A stretch of 64,000 nt of DNA from CAZHHM01 sp964532225 (GCA_964532225.1 CAZHHM010000002.1:1-64000), one strand, 5' to 3'. Numbered from the stretch's first letter, positions 16,777-24,264 are shown. Notes: generated from the letters alone by a model not told the origin. Program-made: numbers and translations.

Positions 16777-18291
16777 TTGAGTGAAATCCGGCAATTAACA
16801 CGTCGAAAAATGCTCATGGGAACGATACGTACTAGCAGGATATTGCCAGAAAGGACACGATCGCGGCTTCAAAGCCTTCACATACCGCCAAGATGTCTTT
16901 CCGATGAATCGAGAATGAAAGGCGGCAACACTGACGCATATTATCTGCCTTCATCAGACGTTGAAGCAGCACAGATACTAAGAGAAGCTTCAGCTACTGG
17001 CACCCCGCTTACGATACAAGGCGCCATGACAGGCGTTGTCGGAGGTGCTGTTCCTTTTGGCGGATGGGCAATGGGTACTGAGAAAATGTCAGGGATCATA
17101 GACCTTGAACCGCGCAACGACGGAACGGCCCTTCTCAGAGTGCTTCCCGGTACAAGACTGACCGATATTGCAGCGACCGCGTCGGAGAACGGGTATTTCT
17201 ATCCTCCGAACCCTTCGGAGATAAACGCTTCGATAGGCGGAAACGTTTCCACCGATGCTTCCGGCAGCAGCTGCTTTAAATACGGGTCTACCAGGAACTA
17301 CGTGGAAAGACTGAAAGTCATCCTCTCGACAGGCAGTCTGCTGGAAATTGAAAGGGGCAGGCACTTTCCGAGGGACGGATATTTCTCTTTGGCGGACTGG
17401 TCAGGTGACCTGAGCATTATCCCTGCTCCAAGATACTCTCATCCGGGCGTGAAATCCTCTGCCGGATATTTCGGCGGAAGGGATATCGACCTGATAGACC
17501 TTTTCATCGGGTCGGAGGGTACGCTGGGTTTTGTCTCGGAGATCGGGCTAAAGCTTCTGCCCTACTCCCCCTTGTCACTCAGGGGCATCAACTTCTATTC
17601 TTCCAGAAAAGAGGCCTTCGAGCTCGTCAAGTCGCTCAGGGCCTCCCATAAAGATGGCTCAATGGACATAAGGGCGATAGAGTTCATCGATCAGACGGCA
17701 TTTGATATGACAGAGATACCCTCCGCCCCCACCGGGACAAAAGCAGCCGTTATGCTCGAGATGGAGAACGGAGACGCGGCATCACTTGAAAAGCTTTCTG
17801 TCCTGTCCGATGCATCATTTGACCAGTGGATAGAATACCCCGCGTCATCAGAGAGCAGGATCATCGATCTTAGACGCTCCATCCCTGCTCGAGTGAACGA
17901 GAAACTGGTGTTCGAGAAAATGGGGACCGACCTCATACTCCCGTTCGGAAGACTGGATGAGTTCGTCAACAAAGGGCTTGACCTGCCTTATGAGTTCGGC
18001 GTCAGCCATGCTGTCTGGGGACATATCGGCCACGGGCAGTTCCACATCAATCTGGTCCCTCAGGACGAAACAGAATATCAATGGGCGACCTTCACGTATT
18101 TCAAGCTTGCAAGGACCGTGCTTTCACTCGGCGGAAGTGTGGCTGCAGAACACGGCATCGGCAAGCTTAAACATGACTATCTTTTCCAGATGTTCGGGCA
18201 TGAGGGGATCGATAACATGAGAGGGATAAAAAGGTCTCTCGACCCTGAGATGATACTCGGCCGCGGGAATATATTTAAGACCGAGGACTGA
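16777..18291 (+). CDS. FAD-linked oxidase (GlcD/D-lactate dehydrogenase type)
   Basis: A 504-aa flavoprotein of the VAO/PCMH fold. The FAD-binding half has the TIQGAMTGVVGGAVP segment (near 78-92), EINASIGGNVSTDASGS and FIGSEGTLGFVSEI; the C-terminal half ends with AAEHGIGKLK, the signature of glycolate oxidase/D-lactate dehydrogenase-type enzymes. The substrate is probably a 2-hydroxy acid but cannot be fixed. No iron-sulfur partner gene is adjacent. The start is uncertain: TTG at 16777 gives the full frame, ATG at 16810 is an alternative. The last codons and the stop lie in a GACTGA word repeat that continues downstream. Confidence 0.85.
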   Translation: MSEIRQLTRRKMLMGTIRTSRILPERTRSRLQSLHIPPRCLSDESRMKGGNTDAYYLPSSDVEAAQILREASATGTPLTIQGAMTGVVGGAVPFGGWAMGTEKMSGIIDLEPRNDGTALLRVLPGTRLTDIAATASENGYFYPPNPSEINASIGGNVSTDASGSSCFKYGSTRNYVERLKVILSTGSLLEIERGRHFPRDGYFSLADWSGDLSIIPAPRYSHPGVKSSAGYFGGRDIDLIDLFIGSEGTLGFVSEIGLKLLPYSPLSLRGINFYSSRKEAFELVKSLRASHKDGSMDIRAIEFIDQTAFDMTEIPSAPTGTKAAVMLEMENGDAASLEKLSVLSDASFDQWIEYPASSESRIIDLRRSIPARVNEKLVFEKMGTDLILPFGRLDEFVNKGLDLPYEFGVSHAVWGHIGHGQFHINLVPQDETEYQWATFTYFKLARTVLSLGGSVAAEHGIGKLKHDYLFQMFGHEGIDNMRGIKRSLDPEMILGRGNIFKTED

Positions 18292-18313
18292 GGACTGAAG
18301 ACTGAAGACCGAG
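18282..18313. repeat. Tandem GACTGA words across the oxidase stop codon
   Basis: AAGACCGAGG at 18282-18291 recurs at 18304-18313, with GGACTGA/AGACTGA words between. The stop codon TGA is part of the first word. Confidence 0.75.
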
Positions 18314-18364
18314 GGATGCTCTCTCAAATATCTAATATCTAATTTCCAATCTCTTCTTCAAAAA

Positions 18365-18437
18365 TGCCGGGGCGCAGAATCGAACTGCGGACACCTAACT
18401 TTTCAGGCTAGTGCTCTACCAACTGAGCTACCCCGGC
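18365..18437 (-). tRNA. tRNA-Phe (anticodon GAA)
   Basis: 73-nt cloverleaf, acceptor GCCGGGG/CCCCGGC, anticodon loop CTGAAAA, T loop GTTCGATTC, discriminator A, CCA not encoded. Third gene of a Lys-Asp-Phe tRNA cluster. Confidence 0.97.
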
Positions 18438-18446
18438 TAAAAGAAA

Positions 18447-18520
18447 CGGACCCGAAGGGATTTGAACCCTCGATCTCCTGCGTGACAGGCAGGCGTGTTA
18501 GGCCCCTACACTACGGGTCC
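18447..18520 (-). tRNA. tRNA-Asp (anticodon GUC)
   Basis: 74-nt cloverleaf, acceptor GGACCCG/CGGGTCC, anticodon stem CCTGC/GCAGG with loop CTGTCAC, T loop GTTCAAATC, discriminator G. It lies 9 nt from tRNA-Phe and 7 nt from tRNA-Lys in the same cluster. Confidence 0.97.
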
Positions 18521-18527
18521 GCGAATA

Positions 18528-18600
18528 TGAGCCACCCGCGACTCGAACGCGGCACCACTTGCTTAAAAGGCAAGTGCTCTACCAGATGAGCTAGTGGCTC
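18528..18600 (-). tRNA. tRNA-Lys (anticodon UUU)
   Basis: 73-nt cloverleaf, acceptor GAGCCAC/GTGGCTC, anticodon loop CTTTTAA, T loop GTTCGAGTC, discriminator A. First gene of the cluster. A near-copy of its 5' end lies in the leader. Confidence 0.97.
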
Positions 18601-18634
18601 GTAAAAGCTACCAGACACATCCCGAGTCATCGAG

Positions 18635-18650
18635 GATGAGCTAGCGGCTC
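18635..18650. repeat. Echo of the tRNA-Lys 5' end
   Basis: 15 of 16 nt match 18585-18600, the first 16 nt of tRNA-Lys. Read on the minus strand, the match stops at CATC, a hairpin-forming segment follows, then TCTGGTAGC resumes the tRNA sequence (TCTGGTAGAGC). So this copy too is split by a small palindromic insert. Confidence 0.75.
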
Positions 18651-18665
18651 ACATGGACAATTTTG

Positions 18666-18671
18666 ATTATA
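18666..18671 (-). promoter_or_regulatory. Extended -10 promoter of the Lys-Asp-Phe tRNA cluster
   Basis: TG-A-TATAAT on the minus strand, 65 nt upstream of mature tRNA-Lys. The echo lies between this box and the tRNA. Confidence 0.65.
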
Positions 18672-18740
18672 TCATGGCCTGATATGGCAAAAAAAGACGG
18701 TCAGGGGCTGTATTATTTTAAAACTACCCGGTCATTGCTT

Positions 18741-19643
18741 TTACGGCAAAGGCCTCTTCATGCCATCCTCTGATATGTAGGCGGCGAACATCATTTCACC
18801 TTTAAGCATCATCCAGAACAGGAACGGGCCGTCAACATAACTGACATTCCCGTCAACAGGCAACCCGACAGAAGAGAAAGGCTGAATGCCTGCTTCGCTC
18901 ATCCTTAACCTGCTCTCATGAACAGCCTGGCCGACCGCCGTCTGGCGGCCGTCTTTGTTTTGAATGCTGGCGCCCTCCAGGAAAGTAAGTGGCCCTGACT
19001 GTCTAAGGTCTACCATGGGGATGTAAACACCTCTCGACCCTGCAACGGTGTATCGATTGTTGTAATACGCGCTCCTTAACCTTGCATAAATGTCGTAAAC
19101 AGTATCCCAGAGCTGAATATCGTCCATGCTTTTCCCGTCATATCTCTGGATGTATACCGAATGCTCCAGCTTTTTACAGTCCAATCTGAATATCGAATGA
19201 CTGAAGCCTCTTAGCCTGAATTCCTGGAATCTGTCATTCAAGTAAAAACCCGGTACATTCCTGTCAAAGTACGGGATGTAGACCTCAGCTTCTTTGCCTG
19301 CGGCCGCCCATTCCATATTCAGGTCAAGGATACTGGCACATGAAAGGCTGTTTTTAGAGACAAGCCCCTCATCCAGCCTTAATTCAAGCCCGCGGTACTG
19401 GAATTCCTTGTTTATCGCTCTGCAATTACCCCTGTTATTTGCGGCACGTGTTTCAATAAATTCACCAGCAGAAGAAATGTTATGCTTGATCGGGAAATAA
19501 TTGTCTTTGAACCAATTGCCGGTCCCGCCGATCGTCCAATCAGCCGCTCTTAACCGATGGCCTCCCCTGCCCCACTGGACCCGCGCCATTACCGAAAAAC
19601 TGTTCGTTAACGAACATATCCTGCTCCTGCCTGAACCTGACAT
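18741..19643 (-). CDS. Possible divergent serpin-like protein
   Basis: A 300-aa protein I only tentatively recognise. Near the C-terminus VDGPFLFWMMLKGEMMFAAY fits the serpin signature (DRPFLF, then iLFxG), preceded by AVHESRLRMSEAGI, which resembles the serpin hinge VxHKxxxEVNEEGT, and by VYIPMVDL like the serpin VxLPKF strand. The exposed loop between hinge and signature would be about 20 residues, too short for an inhibitor. The N-terminal helices of serpins are not evident. The ATG has GAGGAG 8 nt upstream and TATATAAG before that. No signal peptide is seen. If not a serpin it is an orphan. Confidence 0.55.
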   Translation of the reverse strand: MSGSGRSRICSLTNSFSVMARVQWGRGGHRLRAADWTIGGTGNWFKDNYFPIKHNISSAGEFIETRAANNRGNCRAINKEFQYRGLELRLDEGLVSKNSLSCASILDLNMEWAAAGKEAEVYIPYFDRNVPGFYLNDRFQEFRLRGFSHSIFRLDCKKLEHSVYIQRYDGKSMDDIQLWDTVYDIYARLRSAYYNNRYTVAGSRGVYIPMVDLRQSGPLTFLEGASIQNKDGRQTAVGQAVHESRLRMSEAGIQPFSSVGLPVDGNVSYVDGPFLFWMMLKGEMMFAAYISEDGMKRPLP

Positions 19644-19769
19644 CGATATTCTCCTCTTATATAGATCACGGACACATAGACATCGGTGTTTATATATGAG
19701 AATTTCATGATAATTTCTGTTTTGGAGGATTTTTTTCTGGCAGACAGCTCATTAAATGAGAGAAGACCC

Positions 19770-19913
19770 TTAGCTCCCGGGCTTTTTATCGTGACGTACA
19801 TTCGGGACAAAAGCATTCTTCTTTTTCCAGCTGCTGGCCTCGCTGACCCGCAGCTTCATCTTAGCTTTCGCAAAAGTACTGTCTATCTTGAACTGTGTCT
19901 TGGTCTTTGCCAA
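19770..19913 (-). CDS. Possible 47-aa basic protein
   Basis: A lysine-rich frame (AKTKTQFKID at the start, SSWKKKNAFVPNVRHDKKP near the end) opening with TTG 4 nt after the stop of the 54-aa membrane protein gene. Codon use resembles neighbouring genes. There is no strong ribosome site of its own, so expression would depend on coupling to the gene before it. I do not recognise it. Confidence 0.35.
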   Translation of the reverse strand: MAKTKTQFKIDSTFAKAKMKLRVSEASSWKKKNAFVPNVRHDKKPGS

Positions 19914-19917
19914 AGGA

Positions 19918-20082
19918 TCACATTCCCAGAGCTTTTAGTCCGCCGTAGACCGCGAACGCAGGCCAGACTATCGCTTTGAGTATCCCTAGCACTCCGCCCC
20001 AGAACCCGTCCGCAGTCTGGATAAAATAGACCACCGCCCCTATGAACCCGACACCGTAGATACCTTCTCCGCATTTACCCAT
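19918..20082 (-). CDS. Small membrane protein, 54 aa
   Basis: A 54-residue hydrophobic protein preceded by GGGAGGTGTTTT, a very strong ribosome site. Two short hydrophobic stretches (about 8-22 and 31-50) with many Gly, separated by QTADGFWGG, suggest a hairpin in the membrane. It resembles the many uncharacterised small proteins with a GxxG-rich pair of helices but I cannot name a family. It lies downstream of tRNA-Ser and its terminator-like repeat on the same strand. It falls below common gene-calling length limits. Confidence 0.8.
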   Translation of the reverse strand: MGKCGEGIYGVGFIGAVVYFIQTADGFWGGVLGILKAIVWPAFAVYGGLKALGM

Positions 20083-20106
20083 AAAACACCTCCCGGATAG
20101 AGATTT

Positions 20107-20187
20107 GAACGTCGAGCATAGAAATTAGAGCTTAGGGTTCCGGACTATTATCTGTGTTCTATGCTCAAAGCTCTATGCTCTCTAATC
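20107..20187. repeat. Inverted word repeat downstream of tRNA-Ser
   Basis: GAGCATAG at 20114-20121 is answered by CTATGCTC at 20159-20166 and again at 20173-20180, with TTAGAGC/GCTCT words between. It can form a hairpin downstream of tRNA-Ser and its echo. Confidence 0.6.
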
Positions 20188-20204
20188 GGAGAGGGAGGGA
20201 TTCG
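20184..20204. repeat. Echo of the tRNA-Ser(UGA) 3' end
   Basis: An exact 21-nt copy of 20399-20419, the tRNA-Ser 3' acceptor and T-arm side. The copies are 215 nt apart; the 194 nt between contain several short inverted repeats (GTCGCTTGGGCGAC, CCCGCTTTCGCGGG). Confidence 0.85.
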
Positions 20205-20401
20205 GCCTCCGTGGTCGCTTGGGCGACCAGCTCCGGGCCATGACATCTTTCCTTTCGCAGCCTCACCTCGCTCTGGCGCTCGGGTGTCGGCTGCTCATCC
20301 TCCCTCTGGTCGACGGAAAGATGTCTTTCTCATCCCTTCCTCCTTTTGCTGTCGCAAAAGTGTCCCGCTTTCGCGGGACCTCCTCATTCGCTTAGCTCAA
20401 T

Positions 20402-20488
20402 CGGAGAGGGAGGGATTCGAACCCCCGTTAGAGTTGCCCCTAAAGTAGTTTTCAAGACTACCGCCATCAACCACTCGGCCACCTCTCC
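20402..20488 (-). tRNA. tRNA-Ser (anticodon UGA)
   Basis: 87-nt class II tRNA with long variable arm. Acceptor GGAGAGG/CCTCTCC, anticodon stem GTAGT/ACTAC with loop CTTGAAA, T loop GTTCGAATC, discriminator G, CCA not encoded. Confidence 0.97.
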
Positions 20489-20499
20489 GCAATAAGCTA

Positions 20500-20505
20500 A
20501 TTTTA
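20500..20505 (-). promoter_or_regulatory. Extended -10 promoter of tRNA-Ser(UGA)
   Basis: TG-A-TAAAAT on the minus strand, 11 nt before the mature tRNA, so the 5' leader would be only a few nucleotides. Confidence 0.6.
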
Positions 20506-20530
20506 TCATAGGGCTTGATCGTTTCCATGA

Positions 20531-20536
20531 TAAAAT
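20531..20536 (+). promoter_or_regulatory. Extended -10 promoter of the DUF4386-like gene
   Basis: TG-A-TAAAAT ending 6 nt before the ATG at 20543, predicting a leaderless start. Confidence 0.6.
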
Positions 20537-20542
20537 CCACTC

Positions 20543-21226
20543 ATGATTGGAATCGAAGGAGACACGATGAAAGACCTTAACAAGCCCGGGGCCCTGTCCG
20601 CGTTCTATCTTGCAGCGGCATATCTGACCGGGATAGTAATATTCCTTTTCATTCTTGATTATCCCAGCATCACTTCCCCGTCGCAGAAAATGCAGCTTCT
20701 TGTGAACAACGGGCCTATGCTTTATCTGACGAACATCCTCATGTACGTGCTTTTCGGGCCCGCACTTATCATCCTGGCGCTTTCGCTGTATGACAGGCTA
20801 AAAAGCTCTTCAAGACTTTTCGCACAGGCAGCAACAGCCATTGCAGTAGTTTGGGCCGGGGCTCTTGTGGCCAGCGGCATGGTCGCCAATTCGGGCATAT
20901 CTACTGTATTAGAGCTCTACAAAAGCGATCCGGCACAGGCGACAATGATGTGGACAGGGATCGAAGCCGTTGCCAACGGTCTAGGCGGGGCCAACGGTGA
21001 GATACTTGGAGGGCTTATGACGCTGCTGTTCAGCATAGCGGCCATAAAGAGCGGGAACTTTTCAAAACAGCTCAATTATCTGGGCATTATCACAGGGGTC
21101 ATCGGCCTGGTATCCACTGTACCGGGTCTGAAGGACTTCGCCGGACTCTTCGGCATTTCTCAGATGGTATGGTTCGTATGGACAGGCGTGCATCTGATGA
21201 AGAGTACTACTGAACAGACATTCTAA
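20543..21226 (+). CDS. DUF4386-like membrane protein
   Basis: A 227-aa integral membrane protein with about six hydrophobic segments: roughly 15-38 (FYLAAAYLTGIVIFLFIL), 56-80, 90-115, 145-165, 175-192 and 200-218. The pattern fits the DUF4386 family, whose function is unknown. Two starts compete: ATG at 20543 lies 6 nt from an extended -10 box (leaderless), while ATG at 20567 has AAGGAG 7 nt upstream, which could act internally. It begins a short plus-strand series with the secreted protein at 21267 and the DUF1697 gene. Confidence 0.75.
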   Translation: MIGIEGDTMKDLNKPGALSAFYLAAAYLTGIVIFLFILDYPSITSPSQKMQLLVNNGPMLYLTNILMYVLFGPALIILALSLYDRLKSSSRLFAQAATAIAVVWAGALVASGMVANSGISTVLELYKSDPAQATMMWTGIEAVANGLGGANGEILGGLMTLLFSIAAIKSGNFSKQLNYLGIITGVIGLVSTVPGLKDFAGLFGISQMVWFVWTGVHLMKSTTEQTF

Positions 21227-21266
21227 ACCGGACATTTCCGAGTATAATACGATCAAGGAGAAAACA

Positions 21267-21998
21267 ATGAGTTATATAAAAAAGACCGTATTGTCCGTGA
21301 TGGTGATCCTAACCGCCCTAACAGCCCCCACCCTTGCAGGCCTGCTTGAAGATGTGGACAAGCTCACGCCGCAGGAAGCATCTTTGTTCCAGGAAAAACT
21401 GTCAAAAAAAGCAGCAGAGAATATTCCTCTTGAGTCAGCGGGAACTTTCAACGTGCAGTTCATCAACCCATCGGCGTTCAACGCAGCTTTCCCCGGAGTA
21501 GCTCCTATGACCAACCTTTACGGAGGCAGCTTCACCATCCGCAAGCCCATCAATGACAGGTTCCTTATCGGAGGCAATTTCGGAGGCGGGGCCAACTTCC
21601 ACTGGAATGAAAGCGCTTCAAAAGTTTTTGAGGATGCTTTCCTCGGATACGGTTCTGCGCAGTTCGTCACAGAGTTACGCCTTGTCCGTACCGAAAATTT
21701 CATACTTGCGACAACGCTCGGAGCAGGCGTGATGCTTGGCGGATACAACTATTCAAAGACCGACGACAACCTGAAGACCTCCTATTCCTCGAACCGCTGG
21801 GGTACCGGGTTCTGCGAAAGCGCAGCCATCGACGCTTACTGGAGCGCCAAGGACGACTGGGGCTTCGGTATCGGCGCAGGATATTTCTCCGGAAAGCTCG
21901 GGAACATGAGAGTGCTGCTCAACAGTGTCGACGGCACCGCCCCTGAGATAGACCTGAGCGGAATGACCTTTAGGATATCAGGGACAAAGTCGTTCTAA
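21267..21998 (+). CDS. Secreted or outer-membrane protein of unknown function
   Basis: A 243-aa protein with a clear signal peptide: basic SYIKK, a hydrophobic core to about residue 24 and APTLAG as the likely cleavage region. The mature part has alternating hydrophobic and Gly/aromatic stretches (GGSFTIRK, LIGGNFGGGANF, LGAGVMLGGYNY, FGIGAGYFSGKL) suggesting amphipathic beta strands, ending in the aromatic residue expected of a beta-barrel (TKSF). An outer-membrane barrel or a periplasmic beta protein is inferred. AAGGAG precedes the ATG and a TATAAT lies at 21243-21248, so this mRNA has an ordinary leader. Confidence 0.8.
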   Translation: MSYIKKTVLSVMVILTALTAPTLAGLLEDVDKLTPQEASLFQEKLSKKAAENIPLESAGTFNVQFINPSAFNAAFPGVAPMTNLYGGSFTIRKPINDRFLIGGNFGGGANFHWNESASKVFEDAFLGYGSAQFVTELRLVRTENFILATTLGAGVMLGGYNYSKTDDNLKTSYSSNRWGTGFCESAAIDAYWSAKDDWGFGIGAGYFSGKLGNMRVLLNSVDGTAPEIDLSGMTFRISGTKSF

Positions 21999-22006
21999 AA
22001 CCGCGG

Positions 22007-22549
22007 ATGACCGCCTATATTGCCCTTCTTAGGGGTGTAAATGTCGGGACCGGAAGGTCAGTCGATATGAAGCATCTCAAAGAAGTATTTAAGGACCTGG
22101 GATTCAAAGATATCTCCACATACATCAATTCCGGCAATATTCTTTTCAGCTCAAGCAAGTCCAAGAACTACATTCGAAAGGCAGTTGAGAATGCCATCAA
22201 GAAAGAATTCGGGTTGGCTGTCCCTGCTCTCATCTTGACCGAAGGTGAAATGAAGAGGATCGAACGCGCCGTTCCGCGGTCATGGATGAACGACGCCAGT
22301 CAAAGGACCGATGTAGCCTTTCTTTTCAAAGCCGCCGACCATAAAAGTCTGATAAAGGATATGCCGCTTAACAGGGACTTTATCGACGTGAGATATACCA
22401 AAGGAGCCGTATTCTGGAACATTGACAGGAAGCACTTGAACAAAAGCCGTCTGGTAAAACTGGTCGGGCACGAACTTTACAGATACATGACGTTGCGCAA
22501 TATAAATACCGTGAGATATCTGGCGGGCAGGCAAATGACCAAAACATGA
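22007..22549 (+). CDS. DUF1697 family protein
   Basis: A 180-aa cytoplasmic protein starting with YIALLRGVNVG and containing FKDISTYINSGNILFSS, the two hallmark segments of DUF1697, a family whose function is unknown. Its full length fits the family. The ATG follows the stop of the secreted protein gene by 8 nt, so both are probably co-transcribed. The stop codon leads straight into a repeat spacer. Confidence 0.9.
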   Translation: MTAYIALLRGVNVGTGRSVDMKHLKEVFKDLGFKDISTYINSGNILFSSSKSKNYIRKAVENAIKKEFGLAVPALILTEGEMKRIERAVPRSWMNDASQRTDVAFLFKAADHKSLIKDMPLNRDFIDVRYTKGAVFWNIDRKHLNKSRLVKLVGHELYRYMTLRNINTVRYLAGRQMTKT

Positions 22550-22569
22550 TACTCCATTTCGGTGATTTG

Positions 22570-22632
22570 GTGCTTTGGTAATTGGTGCTTGTTTGGAGCT
22601 TGGTGCTTTGATTTGTCATTGGTCATTTCCGT
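22570..22632. repeat. TTGGTGCTTGG word repeat
   Basis: Degenerate words of the form GGTAATTGGTGCTTGG and TTTGTCATTGGTCATTT. The same family recurs at 24110-24225, 25020-25175 and 25276-25330. Confidence 0.75.
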
Positions 22633-22633
22633 C

Positions 22634-22771
22634 GGCCATCCTGCCTCTAGGACGCAGTTTGCTTCACTTCGTTCGCAAAGACATCCTGCGGTCATCCCAG
22701 GGGGCCATCCTGCCTCTAGGACGCAGTTTGCTTCACTTCGCTCGCAAAGACATCCTGCGGTCATCCCAGGG
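22634..22771. repeat. 69-bp tandem duplication
   Basis: Two adjacent 69-bp copies (22634-22702, 22703-22771), apparently differing at one base. A related, more diverged copy lies at 25334-25460 and another at 54424-54490. The unit contains CTGCCTCTAGGACGCAGTTT and a TTCGCTCGCAA core. Confidence 0.85.
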
Positions 22772-22830
22772 TATTCCTACCTCTAGTGCCCGGCCCGCCA
22801 CGGCGGGGACACTCTGCTAGAGCCTCATGC

Positions 22831-22836
22831 TAAAAT
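22831..22836 (+). promoter_or_regulatory. Extended -10 promoter of the FMN reductase gene
   Basis: TG-C-TAAAAT ending 6 nt before the ATG at 22843; no ribosome site. Confidence 0.6.
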
Positions 22837-22842
22837 CATCCC

Positions 22843-23631
22843 ATGCCCAAGATCCTCATAATCAACGGCTCCCTGCGCAACGGTCAGACCGACCGGGCTG
22901 TAGAGATATTCAAAGATAAGCTCGGGAGCGGCTTTGAATACGAGGTACTTAAGCTCAGGGACATGGACATCAAGAACTGCAAGGGCTGCGCGCTGTGCCT
23001 CCACCAGGGAGAAGGGTCCTGCCCCGTAAAGGACGATCTGCCCCTGGTGATAGAAAAGATGGACAAAGCCGACTGCATAGTATTTGCGACCCCTAACTTT
23101 GCGCTAAATGTCACCTGGATAATGAAAAATCTTCTTGACCGTCTCGCTTTCGTCTATCACAGGCCCAGGTTCTTCGGTAAAGTTTTCTCTTCGATAGTAA
23201 CGCAGGGGGTCTACGGCGGAGGACAGCTGAACAAGTTCTTCAAGACAACTGCGGAATTCTGGGGAGGGATATACGTAAAAGGGACTGTACTTACTCTGGT
23301 ATCGGCCGCCTATAAACCCTCTGCGCCTTGGAGCGAAAAAGAACAGCAGACAGTAGAAAAAGAGATGGTCAAGCTGGCGGGTCGGCTCAAAAAAGCCCTT
23401 TCGGGCAAGCTGCTGCCGTCCCCCAGCCTTTTCCGGCTGATGATATTCAGGTTCACCAGATCGGCTCATAAGTACGGAAAAGAAGACAACATGGATTTCA
23501 GGACTTACAGGGACAAAGGCTGGTTCGAATCCGACTACTTCTATCCTGTGCGGCTCGGCCCTGTCAAAAAGCTCGCGGGCTTCTTTGCAGACCTTATGAT
23601 AAAGAAGATGGCGGAAAAGAAGAAGAGATAG
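22843..23631 (+). CDS. NAD(P)H-dependent FMN reductase-like flavoprotein
   Basis: A 262-aa flavodoxin-fold oxidoreductase. The N-terminal ILIINGSLRNGQTDRAVEIF binds the FMN phosphate; KNCKGCALC (about 46-54) and the later GSCPVKDD give the cysteine pattern of iron-sulfur flavoprotein-like NADPH-dependent FMN reductases; FATPNFALNVTWIMKNLLDR is also typical. The extra C-terminal part (about 180-262) is basic and aromatic and could touch the membrane. It stands alone between repeat spacers. The electron partner cannot be named. Confidence 0.85.
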   Translation: MPKILIINGSLRNGQTDRAVEIFKDKLGSGFEYEVLKLRDMDIKNCKGCALCLHQGEGSCPVKDDLPLVIEKMDKADCIVFATPNFALNVTWIMKNLLDRLAFVYHRPRFFGKVFSSIVTQGVYGGGQLNKFFKTTAEFWGGIYVKGTVLTLVSAAYKPSAPWSEKEQQTVEKEMVKLAGRLKKALSGKLLPSPSLFRLMIFRFTRSAHKYGKEDNMDFRTYRDKGWFESDYFYPVRLGPVKKLAGFFADLMIKKMAEKKKR

Positions 23632-23686
23632 AGAACAGCTTTTTTTAATGACAAACAACCAAATCCCAATGACAAATTAAACAGAT

Positions 23687-23787
23687 AAATCCCAAATCAC
23701 AAGCACCTGCCCGCATTGCCTCCAGCCCGCAGAGCTTCGCTCAGCGATGCTGGCGGGCGCAAAGCGTTGCAGGCGGGCCAAATTACA
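23687..23787. repeat. 101-bp direct repeat, copy 1
   Basis: Matches 23995-24095 with two differences. Holds nested hairpin arms GCCCGC/GCGGGC twice over (CCTGCCCGC ... GCAGGCGGGC). Confidence 0.85.
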
Positions 23788-23994
23788 GACAAATCACAAA
23801 TTCCAATTTCCAAATACCAAACAAATTCCAATGAACAAAAGGGAATGAAGGGAAAAACGGGAAAGAAGCGATAAAAGGGGAAAGGGTTAAGGGGGTTGAT
23901 CACTTTATTCCCTTGCTTCCCTTTTATCCCCTTCCCTTCTTCCACCTGTTTCCCTTTATCCCTTTCCGCTTTCCACACTTCCACCTCTTTTAAG

Positions 23995-24095
23995 AAATCC
24001 CAAATCACAAGTACCTGCCCGCATTGCTTCCAGCCCGCAGAGCTTCGCTCAGCGATGCTGGCGGGCGCAAAGCGTTGCAGGCGGGCCAAATTACA
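23995..24095. repeat. 101-bp direct repeat, copy 2
   Basis: Second copy of the unit at 23687-23787, 308 nt further on. Confidence 0.85.
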
Positions 24096-24153
24096 AACAA
24101 GTCAATATATCTGGTTTTTAATTTGTGAATTGGTGCTTTTCTGTAATTTGTTA

Positions 24154-24204
24154 TTTGCCCGCCTGCCAACACCTAGCCGTAGGCTTGGCGGGCAGGTAAT
24201 TTGG
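24154..24204. repeat. 51-bp hairpin repeat, copy 1
   Basis: Identical to 25069-25119. Stem GCCCG/CGGGC, CCAA/TTGG, CCTA/TAGG with loop GCCG. Confidence 0.85.
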
Positions 24205-24235
24205 CGCCTGGTGCTTTAATTTGTCATTGGTCAAC

Positions 24236-24264
24236 AAAAAGGCCCGGAGACAACTCCCCGGGCC
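24236..24264 (-). terminator. Intrinsic terminator of the EF-hand protein gene
   Basis: On the minus strand GGCCCGG ... CCGGGCC followed by TTTTTG, starting 37 nt after the stop codon at 24301. Confidence 0.85.

Larger units (their letters stand above)
23650..24225. repeat. Repeat-filled spacer folding on itself
   Basis: Between convergent genes at 23631 and 24301. CCAATGACAAATTA near 23667 is answered by TAATTTGTCATTGG near 24223 at the far side. Inside are word repeats (AAATTCCAATTTCCAAATACC), a GGGAAAAACGGGAAAG / CTTCCCTTTTATCCC inverted pair, and a 101-bp direct repeat. No gene is supported. Confidence 0.7.

Noticed and set aside
22562..22820. Open frames of about 75-95 codons on both strands
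   Set aside because: They run through tandem and word repeats, lack ribosome sites and show no protein-like composition.
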